Positions 43,396-56,600 of a stretch of DNA of 64,000 bases are shown here, piece after piece. The stretch comes from Hyalella azteca (Eukaryota > Arthropoda > Malacostraca > Amphipoda > Hyalellidae): the NCBI RefSeq assembly GCF_000764305.2, contig NW_025941425.1:144791-208790 (forward strand). Direction: 5' to 3'. Each line of letters starts with the position of its first letter. Positions within the stretch are counted from its first letter, which is position 1. The notes beneath the pieces are model-generated. The model was not told the origin of the DNA and made no database searches. It saw nothing but the letters and a program-made list of their open reading frames with translations. The position numbers and the translations under genes are program-made.

Positions 43396-43885
43396 CTGTC
43401 GCACATAGCTGAGATAGGGGTCGCCTGCCGAAGACCACCACTGCCCTGGATGTAATGGACCATCATGATTCCTGCCTTCCGGAAGGTAGCCTTCAACACT
43501 TCCGTATCTAGGCCGTGGGTCGAACCAGCCCTCGGTCGAACGGCCACTTGTCGAAGGACGATAAATTTTGGATCAGAACCATGCTATCTGAAACATAACC
43601 TCAGATGCGGTGAACGTAAAATTACGTAATTTAACGATGCCCGGAAGTCAGATTTGATCCGCGGCCTGGTGGTGCACGGCAGGTGGTGGTCAAGGCCGGA
43701 GGAGGACAAAGCCGAGTGGTGCACAGCTGATTGGTGGATATCCGGAGAGATACAAGGCGTTCGATTCAGGGCTTATTGGTGCACAAAATTGGTGGTGCAC
43801 GGCTGCGCTCCCCTGAGATTGAACCGGCACCTCTCTGTTCCAATCCTAATACTTTGAACTGTAACCGTAGCCGGAGGGCCACCCC

Positions 43886-44580
43886 AATCCCAGAACGTCT
43901 CGGACAAAAACGCGGCCTCTCTCACGGCCGGTCTCGCGGCCGTGATTCCAAATTCAGTGAGCGTGGAATATCTCGCAAAATACTGAACGTAGCTTGATGA
44001 AACTTGGTACACATAATCATTAGAGCCTAACGGTGATGTTTAGCTCGTGACAATTTTTCAAAATTCGGCTTCATTCCTGAGTTATATGAATATACGTGGT
44101 GAAAATTGCAGTGAGCGTGACATTTCTTCTAAAGTACTGTACAGATTTGAATTAAATTTTGAATATAAATTTCTCAATACCCGACGGTGATGTTTAGCTC
44201 ATGATATTTTTTTCACTTATGCCTTCGTTCGCGAGTATTTTTCACTTTTGTCTCATTCGTGATTTTAACAGCGATATATGTTGAAATTCACAGTGAGCGT
44301 ACGATTTCTTCTAAAATACTAAACAAATTCGAACGAAACTTCGTATATTGATACCTTACCTCTCAACGGTGATGTTTAGCTCGGGAATTCATATAACTCA
44401 GGAATGAAGGCGAAATTTGAAAAATTGTCACGAGCTAAACATCACCGTTAGGCTCTAATGATTATGTGTACCAAGTTTCATCAAGCTACGTTCAGTATTT
44501 TGCGAGATATTCCACGCTCACTGAATTTGGAATCACGGCCGCGAGAGAGGCCGCGTTTTTGTCCGAGACGTAATCCCAGA
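43886..44580. mobile_element. Transposon-like element with about 200-bp terminal inverted repeats
   Basis: The left arm 43886-44098 and right arm 44388-44580 are nearly perfect reverse complements (ends AATCCCAGAACGTCTCGGAC and its complement). An 18-bp block containing a second CGGCCG-type motif is present only on the left. The 290-bp centre consists of two further diverged copies of the arm's GTGATGTTTAGCTC unit. No coding capacity. A decayed relative is at 12345-12890. Confidence 0.9.
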
Positions 44581-45728
44581 CATGCTAGAAACGGGCAACG
44601 GGGTTTTAAGTAAGTGGGTGTTCCAAGTATATATATATATTTTTGAGATTACTCGAGACTATTAGGATTTTGTTATCGTTAAGTGTCAAACATAAAGCTA
44701 TTATGTCGATTTGTTTTCTCTGTTTATTCTGTCTGAATAACCTTTAAAAAAATCCACCTTTTAGGTTTCATTTGTTTGGTCCGTAGTAAGCCTCAACCGA
44801 AAAAACAATTTCGTTCGACGACCCAGACCCCAGTGCTCTTTTGAATTTGTGTCCTTCCGCGGCGGGACAGGGGGGGAATAGCCTTGAATTCTCAAAAATA
44901 CTTGGTTAATCTAAAATAAGTTCATTATCAGGAACAAATAAAATATTGCCCAGTTGCCCCTGAGTCTGACCGGCTGACCCTGACTCGATGACGATGAGTC
45001 GGCGGACGGCTCACGGCGGTTGCCAATGCAAACTATGCTTCTGTTCTCTATAGTCCATAGATGATAGATTGTGATTTATGAATTATGATTGATATGGCTG
45101 ATGCTGATGGTGTGCAGTGTTTAGCACAGATGTGCATGCATTATCATTGTTATGGCCAATGTGTGATAGTGATACTACTTGGCATGGCAAACATGCATTA
45201 CCTAAGGATTAAGCTTAGCCTTAAGTGGCCAGTGGGTTAAGCCTTAGGTCCTTACTCCTTCTCCTTAGCCTAGGCTTAACAGCCTTAAGGGTCATTGCAG
45301 CAACATCATTGGCAAATTGTATTGTTTTAGTAACAATTATATAGGACTATAATATAATAATAGGAGTCAGGAGATAATTCATGTAGGCCGTACCGCCGTA
45401 GGGGGAATCTTGCTGCATTCTTGCAAGTTGCACTTGCAGCTTTAAAAGTGGCAGCAAAGCTCTAGTTACCTAGCCTTAAAAAAGAGATATATTCAATGCC
45501 ATGCCAGTATCCAGCTACCTATGCTGCAGCCACAGAATTGGTTAATTTTATAGAAATTTACTTTATTTCTTTTACAAACCTTGAAAAGTTGCTGCATGTG
45601 CGATGATGTGGTACTCTAAAGAGTAAAGTCTAACAGTCTAACTCATATAACACAGAATTGAATGTTACTACTAATTACTGGAATCATAGTTGGCGATCCA
45701 AGTATGAACACGTTCAAGCATAGTGACT
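44581..45728. other. Intergenic, no gene recognised
   Basis: Contains a TA microsatellite near 44625 and a CCTTAAG/CTTAGCC-rich imperfect palindromic stretch at about 45200-45295. No gene. Confidence 0.5.
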
Positions 45729-45912
45729 AAGCAGAGAGTTTTTTAGACTCTCCCTCAAGTTCAATTTTGAGTCCTATAACTTATAAGTAGACCAGTAAAG
45801 TATCATGGATCATACCAGCATTATCATACTTAAGAAATTGGTTAAAATCTTGAGCAAATGAGGAAATTAAAAATGAACTGATTCTGAAAAAGCTCTGGTT
45901 TGCCACTATGCA
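45729..45912 (+). mobile_element. MITE family D, copy 2
   Basis: Direct match to 5825-6014, from GCAGAGAGTTTTTTAGACTC to GGTTTGCCACTATG. Confidence 0.8.
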
Positions 45913-45959
45913 TTCAAGAACAGTCTAGATAAAGCCATGGAAAAATATATGTTCAGATT

Positions 45960-46190
45960 TGAAATGCCTAGCACCATATTGAACCCGGTGGAAGTCAAGT
46001 AGCCATTTCAAACCTTTGTCAGTCATGAAAAGATCCGGTCAAATGACACGATTTTAGATCTTCTGTGTGTGAACAAGGCACAACAAGGAAAAGAATTGGC
46101 AACAGGCCACATCACTCACATCAGGCCTACGGCTACAGCCCTACACTGCAGCACCAAGATCTCTATGTTATGTTATGTTAATCTTGAGGC
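45960..46190 (+). mobile_element. LINE 3' UTR fragment, plus orientation
   Basis: Reverse-complement match to 27000-27115 and 26379-26440, ending in a (TATGT)n-like tail (CTATGTTATGTTATGTTAAT). The pentameric tail fits the 3' end of a non-LTR retrotransposon. Confidence 0.65.
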
Positions 46191-46239
46191 TTAACTTGAA
46201 AATTGATCAAAAACCACCTGTGAACTTAGCCAATTTCAA

Positions 46240-47420
46240 TCCATTACCAAGGCCTTTTTCAACATTCTCCAGTAAAAAATAAGAAAAATTGCCTTCTTTT
46301 AACCAAGATTTTCAAAAATCTCCCATGAAATTATTGCTTTCATTTGTAATTTTAAAGAACTCTGCCCATGCCTAATATTCCAAATGTGTCTTATGGCTCA
46401 AAAGGGACAAATTTTCAATATGTTTGTAATTTGTTGGTCCAATTGTACACTTTTTAACTTGTAAAGTTGTACTCAAAGGCAAATTTGGCATACTCAATCT
46501 AAGTTTTGCCCTACTTTAAAGTTTGCCATCTGGTGTTGGCCTTTAATAAAAATGATCTATTTATAGCTTTTTCATCATCATGTGCAGGCAGCAGAATTAG
46601 AATTTTTCTACTTTCATATAAAATCTTTTGGTTCCATAGTGACAAATTTTTCATCCATTTGAAATTTTGTCGCCTGATTGTGCACTTCTGTTTAATATTA
46701 AATAGGATGTACCTACTTTATCTAGCACCATTTTTTGTATTTTTCATAGAAGAAATTATAAAATAATACCTATATGTTTAAAAATTACTTTTTAAAGACA
46801 ACACTTCCTAAGAATCTAGTGTCTCCAATCTTACAGATGTACAAGGAATTTCTCATTTAATTTTCAAATATTAAAAAAATTAATTTGTCAATTTCTTTAA
46901 TATAGAAATTTTTTTCAAAGTTATTTATTCTATTAATTGATTAATGCATTGCCTCTGACTTCACACAAGTGTGCAAAATTTCAGATCAATTAGACAGGTA
47001 AAAATGTGTCAAATATCAGTTATAAGATTTGTAGGTGACAAAATTATTTTTTCAACTTTTTTAATATTGAAAATTTTTTTTTATTTTTAAAATCATTTAT
47101 TTTGACATTTGATTCATGCATTGTCTCCAACTTTACACAAGTGTGCAAAATTTCAGATCAATAGGATAAGTAGAAGTGTATTAAATTTTGATTACAAGAT
47201 TTGTAGCTGACAGACAAACAAACAGACAAGAAGTGAAGTTAAAGAGAAGTGTTGTAAAAAGGCCATAGGGATGGGTGAAATTGGCCAGATTCATGGTGGC
47301 TTCTGCCTGTGAGGCTGTGAATTAGACTTAGGATTGAGCAGCTCCAAAAATGGCTGGAAGGCTCTAGTTGCAGCTCAAATGGTCAATATATTCCACATCA
47401 GATCATGTATGCATCAAAAC
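46240..47420 (+). repeat. Dispersed repeat shared with 13085-13520, with an internal duplication
   Basis: Colinear with 13085-13520 in several blocks. It also holds two diverged copies (about 46945-47050 and 47110-47215) of a unit with ACACAAGTGTGCAAAATTTC and AGATTTGTAG. Confidence 0.5.
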
Positions 47421-47586
47421 CTACAAATACAGTATTCAGGATTTTTTTTTAAAACATTTTTCTGACCAGAACTGTTTTTACTTTTTTCAGCCTGCATTAT
47501 TGCAGTGTATAGGAAAATATATATAGTTTAATTTTCAAAAAGTTTGGAGTTGCTTCAGCTGTAATACTATTTTAACAGTTATTACA
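47421..47586 (+). promoter_or_regulatory. 5' UTR splice acceptor upstream of the PBRM1 start
   Basis: TTTTTACTTTTTTCAG ending at 47491 is a strong 3' splice site about 95 bp before the PBRM1 ATG, implying a non-coding first exon upstream. Confidence 0.45.
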
Positions 47587-47670
47587 ATGAAGCGAAAGAG
47601 GACTGAGATGTCTGAGACATCACCTTCAACTGATGCTCGGCCCAAGAGGCGTCGGAATGACACAACATTG
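47587..47670 (+). CDS. PBRM1: PBRM1 exon 1
   Basis: ATG then a basic, Ser-rich leader (MKRKRTEM, RPKRRRN, a nuclear-localisation-like cluster similar to the RKRRR of vertebrate PBRM1). Phase 0 at GTGAGT. Confidence 0.9.
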
Positions 47671-50600
47671 GTGAGTTTGTTTCTAGATTCATCTTACACT
47701 ACAGTATATTTCTGTTGTCTAGACTCAACAAAACCTGCTATAAGCTGCTAACTTTTTATGCATTTATTAGACATGATAATTGGGAGGACAGCTTTAACCT
47801 TTGCTCATTTAAGAATGTTGATTGAGAATGTAAAATTTGACAATTTGCAATGTTTAGAAATATTGAAAATGTTTTAAATTGTTACTTGAAATTAAAACTT
47901 GTAGGAATGACTACAATTGATTAATGATGCTAACTGCTAGGAAATTATAAGATGCTATGAATAATCTAACAATAACGTTTATTTTTTTCAATATTATTAT
48001 TTGTTGTGCAGTTGGATACCATCCAGTTCATATTTGACTGTCTTCGCAATCAACGGAAGCAAGATGAAGACGTGTACTTGTGTGAAGCCTTCTTACGGGT
48101 ACCCAAGAAGCGCTCAGAACCTCAGTACTTTGAAGTGGTCAGCAAACCCATTGACATGCTCAAAATACAACAGAAGATTAAAACTGACCAGTATGATGAA
48201 CTAGAAGAGTTCTGTGCTGACATCCAGCTGCTTGTTGACAATGCTAAGTTGTACTATGCAAAGGTGAGTGCTTTAATATTCAGTTACATTGATTCCTAAT
48301 GGTCTACATAAATGTATTTAAGTCTTTCAATTATATAGATCTATTTTGTAAGTCATTACAATCCCTTCAGGTAGGTGATGCCAAATACATTAATGATGAT
48401 CTATATTCATTAATCAATGAGTGTTCTGTATTGCATGCCTCTCCTAAATAATTACTAGATATTGGTCATTGCAAACCTTATAGTCATATTGTCTATAATT
48501 TATGCTAAACTCGTTTACACAAGATGTCAAGTTGTTGCACTGACACTAGCCCAATAACAATTTTTAATGTTATAGTTCAGTTAAAAAGTCACTGAAATCG
48601 ATTTAAGTTTCTTTTGCTCTATCAATTATATTGTGAACGATGGTGATTGTTCACTATTACCAGTCATTTAATACCAGCATTCCATTAATAATTTCATGTA
48701 TGTTTGTTAACTTGGATACTGACAGCGCAATTGTACAGCCATGAGTAACATTTGAGTCTGACCTTACTGCAGTAACAGTGATGTTGTGACAGGTCAAGTC
48801 TGAGTGGCCGTGTGTTGGTTAGTCAGTTGTGTCCTGCTAGCCCTAATGCAAAATTACACCTAAGCTGGCTCTGCTTTGCCAAATCACAAAAGATCTTGTA
48901 GTTACTAGGTCTTCTGGCTGTGCTGTGAAAGATTTATTAAACTGTTTAATTTTAAATTTGCTCTTCTTGTCAACTGTTGCTTGCTGAAATATTATTATGT
49001 TTTATCCGTGTTAACTGAAGTTTTAATGAAAAAGCAAGTGCAATAATATCCCAGCAATTGAAACTGTATTCTATCTATGTTTATAACAAGATAGTTACTG
49101 GCATTTGGCAGTAGAGCTTGAGACCATCTGTTAGCATTGATAAGTTGCAGTAAACATCTGGTGACAATATATTTCATTATAACATATATGTGTAATATTT
49201 TCATTACCTTCACATAAAATAGTTCATGAAAATTTGGATCAGGCATTTAGAGTGCTAAGGCATTTCAATTTTTTCTCTCTCTCCCTCTCTTTAATTTTAT
49301 ATCTCTCTCATTGATCTCTCTTTAATTTATCTTTCTTATCTTTTATCTCTCTATCTTTAGTTTTTATCTCTCTTTCTTGTTTCAGTCCACTGAGGAGTTC
49401 AAGGATGCTTGCGATCTGTGGAAACTTTTTGAAGAGAGCCGAGCCAGAGCTCCCGATGAGGTCAAGGAGAAACAGAAACAAAAGCAGCAACAAATTGACG
49501 ATGATGAAAAGTTTCCCGGCAAAAAAGTGTGTTTAAATTGGCTTTCTGGATGTTTATTGGTCATTTTGATTATCATTATTTCCATGTAGGTATATATCAG
49601 TAGTTTAAAATTGACTTGTGTTGGTATGCTTTGTGTGTTTGAACAAGTATAAAATATTTGATACTTAAATGACCAACTTTAGGCATCAGTTGAAAATTGA
49701 ACTCAAATAGGGTAATTTAATGTTTAATTCAACAGTCAATGAAAGTTATTTAAACTGCATCCTGATTTCTTATTTTTGCAGCTTAGTATCACCATAAACA
49801 TCATATATGTACTATTAAAAAATATTTTTATTACACACCACAATATTGATATATGTATGAATTTATATTATTGTGAAATTAAATGCAATTAGCCAATGTG
49901 TCTATGCCAACTACCAGGGCATTGTAGCTGAATGATTATATATAAGTGTGAGCATATAGTGGCAAAACAGATTTTTCAGAATCAATTAATTTTAAAGTAC
50001 ATTTGCTCAAGATTTAAACCAATATCTTATGTATGATAATGATGGTATCCATGATACTTTGCTGGTCTACTTATAGGACTCAAAGTCTCAAAATTGAACT
50101 TGAGGATGAGTTTAAAAAAAAACTCTGTTTTTAAAACTCTATGTAACATTATTAAATAATAAAAAAAATTATTGAATAATGCAAGTATGTGACTTTAAAA
50201 AGGTACAGTTGCTAGAAGTGACTGTGATAAGATTCATCAATATGAGATGACTGTGACTGTGATATATATAGGATGACTGTGACTATAAGAAGTGACTGTG
50301 ATGAGATTCATCAATATAAGATGACTGTGACTATAAGAAGTGACTGTGATAAGATTCATCAATATAAGATGACTGTGACTGTGATATATATAAGATGACT
50401 GTGACTATAAGTAGTGACTGTGATAAGATTCATCATTAAAGTTAACACTGCATTGTCATATGACACTCACAGAAAGGCAGCAGCAGCGGGCGTCTGTCTA
50501 AAATAAACACATAATTAAATAATGCGAGTATGTGACTTTATAAAACTACAGTTGCTAAAAGTGACTGTGATAAGATTCATCAATAAAGTCACCACTTCAC

Positions 50601-53600
50601 TCTCATGTGACACTCGTAGAAAGGCAGCAGCAGCGGCCGGCCGTCACGAGGAGCCTCTGCCCCGCTCATCAGAGACGACTCAGGTCCTGCCATGGATGAA
50701 GCCAGCGCCATCAAGGAGCTCTTTGGCTGCATTGTTACTGCCAGGGATGCTGATGATCGACTTCTGTCTTATGTCTTCAGGGTACTGCCTTCTGAAGAGG
50801 TAACACTGCAATAACATTATTTTATACAACTAAATAGTTTCTATCATGACATCTTCAAAGATTTTCAAATATTTTAATTTTACAAAACAGCATTACTAGA
50901 TCTTGTAAACTAAATATTCATATGAAGATTGAATATTCCTATTACTTAGAAGTTGTTCTCATGAAAGAAATATGTATAATTAGAAGACCACTGTAATTTG
51001 CCATTAACAATTTTTAGCGCATTTTCTCATTTATGGAAAAAAGGCGCTATTGTGCTCGTCATGCCCGTCTGTCTGTCCGTCTGTCTGTCCGTCCGTCCGT
51101 CCGTCCGTCCGTGACCACGTTTTCATTGATGAAAAAATGCGCTCAATGTCACTCACTGCAGTGAGTACAAAGTTATATTTTTTAATAGTAGTATTTACTT
51201 GCTTAAAATATATAATTTTTCTTCAGCGGTACCCTGAGTACTACACAGTGATCGAGAAGCCCATTGACCTACGCACCATGGCTGAACGGCTGTGCCAGAA
51301 TAAATATGCTACACTGGACAGCATTGTTCATGACTTTGACCTGCTCTTTGGCAATGCCTGTACCTTCAATGAACCAGGCAGCTGCATCTTCAGAGATGCC
51401 TGTAAACTACGCAAGTTTGTGCATAGCAGGAAGCAAGATCTCATAGACTGCATTGCCAGTGGCAAAGGCAGGCTCAGGTATGTTACTTTATTTCTTTATC
51501 ACAGTATTGAAGGTATGTATCAGGTATGTAACTTTATTACTTTCTCACAGTATTGAAGATGTGTAATTCATCTTTTCATCATGAAAGTAAAAATTAGTTA
51601 TAAATATTGTTTTTGATTTCTATCAGTACCTATTGAAGGTATGTAATTCATTCTTTTATCTTGAGAGTAAAAATTAGTTAGAAATATTGTTTTTGAATTC
51701 TCACAGTAACTATTGAAAGTATGGAATTCATCCTTTCATTATGAAAGTAAAAATTAGTTGTAAATATTGTTTTTGATTTCTCTCAGTACCTATTGAAGGT
51801 ATGTAATTCATCCTTTCATAATGAAAGTAAAAATTAGGTTTAAAATATAAATATTGTTTTCGATTTCTCACAAGACCTATTGACGGCATGTAATTCATCT
51901 TTCCATCATGAAAGTAAAATTAGCTGCATATGTTGTTTTTAATTTTACATTCTTTTTAGTGTAAGGCAATTGGAATGGTGTATGCATGCTTCCACCACAA
52001 AATTTATTGCCCCCAATTGAGCAACATTAAAATACTAGATTTTTTATGATTTTTAGCGCATTTTATCATTTATGAAAAAAATGCACTATTGTGCTCGCCA
52101 TATCCGTCTGTCCGTCCGTCTGTCTGTCCGTCTGTCTGTCCGTCCGTGAGTTGACGTTTTCGTCGACGAGAAAATACGCTCGCTGTCACTCACTGCACTG
52201 AGTACTGAGTTAAATTTTTTATTTTAAAGTTTAAAAGTTATCGAGTGTTGTGAATAAAAAGTGACGGTGTTGCTTCTGCTGCAGGTGTCGCCGTCCTGTA
52301 GGAGGCAAGGAGTGGCACGAGCTGATGCAGGACATGGACGAGAGCACAGTGCTGCCCCTGGCGGAGGAGGACCTGGCTACAGGCGACGAGCTGCCCACCG
52401 TAGGGTCTGGACCTCCTGACGACGACGACAACGATGACGACGTGGACAGCGAGAACCCGCTGTGGCAGCTCTTCCTGCTGGCGAAGAACCTTACCGTGCC
52501 TTCAAGTGAGCCAAGTTACTGTAACTGCACATTTATTGCAGTCATTTTTAGCGCATTTTCTTATTTATGGAAAAATTGCGCTATTGTGCTCGCCATGTCC
52601 GTCCGTCCGTCCGTCTGTCTGTCTGTCTGTAGTTCTGTCCGTCCGTCCGTGACTTCACGTTTTCGTTGACGAGAAAAAGCGCTCTCTGTCACTCACTGCA
52701 GTGAGTATGGAGTTATATTATTTTTTTTTATATTGTGCAATGCATGTATGAAATTCACTGTAAAGGAATACCTATGCAAAAGAATGTGTATATGTGTATA
52801 AATGTTAACGCAGGTCGGATGAATAATACGATTTAAATTATGCAGTATATAAACTGGCTTATGTTATTGTAGTGTAATTTACTTATTTCCAGTTGATTTA
52901 GCTTGTCCAACATCGTTTACTTAACGTTGCTCGACTCCAATTTCATCTCGAAATGGCATGAAATTTCAATTTTTTGCACATGATTTGCCTAGTTTTTTTT
53001 GGTGTCCAGGGAACTTCTGTGATCTTAATGGCCGTCTTTCAGATCCTAACTACCATCTTTCAGATCCTAACTATCATCTTTCAGATCCTAACTACCATCT
53101 TTCAGATCCTAACTATCATCTGATTGAGCCGTTCCGCCGTCTGCCTAACCGCCGCTGGCACGCTGATTACTACAGTGAAATAACGCACCCTATCAGCATG
53201 AGTCAAATACGCAACAAAATCAAGGTATAAAATTGATTAATATCCTTGTTTATTCAGTTGATTCTTAACTTGAACTTTCTTTGCCTTAATTCCAAGTTTT
53301 TTTGTTGTTAAGTGCAAACATCGTTTATTCAGTTGCTTATTAATTTGAAACTTTCTTTGCCTTAATTCCACGTTTTTATTAAATGCAAAAATAATCTATT
53401 GTTGATTTTAAAAAATATGTTTGTTAAGCAAATTATAATATACTGTTGATTGTTGTTGATTTTTAAAAATATTTTTGCTTAGTCTAGAATTTTTTTCTGC
53501 ACTGAAACGATTCCAATAATCCCAATCCTGTACAGAAAGGAGAGTACTAAAATATTTTTGTCAAGTTTAATATTTATTTCTGCACTGAAACGATTATAAC

Positions 53601-56600
53601 AATCCCAATCCTGTACAGAAAGGAGAGTACTAAAATATTTTTGTTAAGTTTAATATTTATTTCTGCACTGAAACGATTATAACAATTCCAATCCTGAACA
53701 GAAAGGAGAGTACTAAAATATTTTTGTCAAGTTTAATATTTATTTCTGCACTGAAGAGATTCTAACAATCCCAATCCCGTACAGAAAGGAGAGTACTCCG
53801 ACATACTGGAGCTGCAAGAAGATTTCAACCTGATGCTGAACAACGCCCAGCAATACAACAGACCAGACTCACGCATACACCGTGACGCCGTGACTATCCA
53901 GGCTGCCGTTCATGCCGCTGTGTCCCAGATCCTTCAGTCTCAGGGTAACGACATCCCAGTCATCAAATCTCCCAGCAAGAACTCCTCTGCTGCAGTCCAA
54001 GCCCAGAGTTCTGGTGGCCAGAGCTGGGCGGACACGGACTCTGAAGGCGAGGATCCTGTATCTTCGGCAGTAGGACGTCGTAGACCCGCAGCGTCCTCGG
54101 GACTGTTGAGTTTCAAAAGACGTGCCAAGCTTCTCTTCAAGACCTTAATGGACTACATGACGGAGGACGGCAGGCAGCCCATCGTTGCTTTCATCGAGAA
54201 GCCGTCGCGTCGAGAGTATCCTGACTACTACCAGGTATGTTTGTAATAGGCTTTTTTTATTACCTATTTCAAAAAGTATAGCTTATCTGAATATAAAATT
54301 GGATGAATAATTTTCTTTTGAAATAATTAATAGTTGGAATATATTTATATAGCTTATCAAGTGGGTTTTAGGGAAGCTGAAACTCAATGGCAGCCAATTC
54401 ACATAATTTTTTTTTTTTGTTTTTAGAGTTATAAAACTTGTGGGCTGATTACCTTCTATAAGTACATTCAGTTTATTAGTGTATGACAGGTTTTAGTATA
54501 CGAGAAGTTTTGACAGAGGAAATCTGCGATGGATTGCAAGTTATTTGTGATATGCTGCATGTTAACCAAACATGGTAGGTGTACCAGGTCAGCATGTTAA
54601 CCAAACATAGAGGCTTAAGCTGTCCAGCATGTTAAGTCGACATTCCATGAATGTTTTCCTTCCTTTTGTGTTTCACTCATGATACATAAACGTGGAGTCA
54701 GAGAAAATTTACTCGGATTCAATTGCCTTCCTTATTAGGGATGTTTCATTCCTCTTATTACATATATATTAAACTTAAATTTCAAATACTCTTCATATCA
54801 CGGTTAAATAAGATTTCGATCAATATGTATTGTAAATATGCACTCAAACAACCCCTTTATATTTATAATGTCTGGTTCCAAACAAAGTATTTGAAATTCC
54901 GTAATCTAGATCCTTTAAACTTAAAGGAATGTGTTCTGCATTAGAAATAATGTGTTCTGTGTTAGAAAAATTGTGTTCTGCGTTAGAAATAATGTGTTCT
55001 ACGTTAGAAATAATGTGTTCTGCGTTATAAATAATGTGTTCTACGTTAGAAATAATGTGTTCTACGTTAGAAATAATGTGTTCTACGTTAGAAATAATGT
55101 GTTCTGCGTTGTCATCGTAAGCGTTAAGAAGTTCATTGTAAATGAAGGGCCTGCAATTATGAACAGGTTATGTGAACAGGTTATTATTATTTTTTATTAT
55201 TATTTATTATGTGTACAGGTCATCGAGCATCCTATCGACATGGAGACCATAGAGGCGAGGATCAAGTCAGAATATTATGGCTGTGAGAAGGAACTCTTGG
55301 CTGACTTCCGTCTCATGCTCAACAACTGCATGACTTATAATGAAGAGGGATCACTCATTCACTCCGACGCTCTCACTCTCAATAAGGTGACAGGTGACTT
55401 AGTCATTCATTTATTACAAATGTGTCGTCAAAAGAGCTTCAGCGACTAATTTACTCATAATTTAATCACTATTTTCAAGTGACTTGAGTGGATGGAAACT
55501 AATATCACTTGAAAGTGTTCCTAATGAGAGACGCTAAATTTATCCATATGATTGATATTTTTAAATTTTGCTTTTCTTTAATTTTGGATGACTGTCTCTC
55601 CAGGAAAAATTGCTAATTTAATTTTATTTCATTTTTTTAGCCAATGACTAATTACTATATTAACCTATCACAAGTCAAGACATTTTGGTGTGCAATCCAC
55701 ACCACTTTGATTTAAATTTTATTTTCATATTTCACTCTAAATCTATTTCACACTTCATCTTACAGATGACCACAACGTTTTTTTCATTGATAAATGACTG
55801 AAAATATATTTCTTGACTCCAGGTACTGAACGACAAAGTGGCAGAGCTGAACCAGAGCAGCGCTGTGGATGGTGGCGCTGGAGTTCCTCAGGGCCAGACC
55901 CACGGCACGCCCTCGTGGCCCTCCATGAGCACGCCATCAGTAGCCCAGAGCAGCAAAGTGCTGCAGCTGAAGAAAACCAAGCAACAGCCGCCCTCTGGCA
56001 TCCTGCGCAACATCAGGAGCATTTACAACGCTGTTGTTGAATGTCGTGATGCAGACGGCAGGCAGATCTCTGAAGTCTTCATGAAACTTCCGTCAAAGAT
56101 TCTATATCCTGACTATTATGAGGTGATTCTGAATCTTCTGTAATATATTTTTGCATTGTTTAAGTCCATCATATAAGTTCACCTTTGTTCAATTCTGCGA
56201 TATTTCAAAGATTATCTATCCTGACTATTATGAGGTGATTCTGAATTTCCGTGATGTTGATTTCCGCATTGTTTAAGTCTATCGCACTCCATTGTTCAAT
56301 TCTGTGATATTTATTTCCTCATTCATCCAGTCCTTTGCACTAAATTATTAGAATTCATAATCCAAAGAGAGATCACTCTAGAATTTATTGGATCAATCTT
56401 TGTGGTGCTGGTTTACGGAGGTAGATTTCTGGTATCTTCATGAGATTACCATAGAAACTTACCATAGACTTGAGAACCATTCATGAGAATCTCATAGAAA
56501 CTTATCATAGACTTGAAACTTACCATTCATGATATTACCATAGACTTTCTTATTATTTCGACCTCCATCTGTGGTTCAAGTCATTCCGCCCACAATTACA

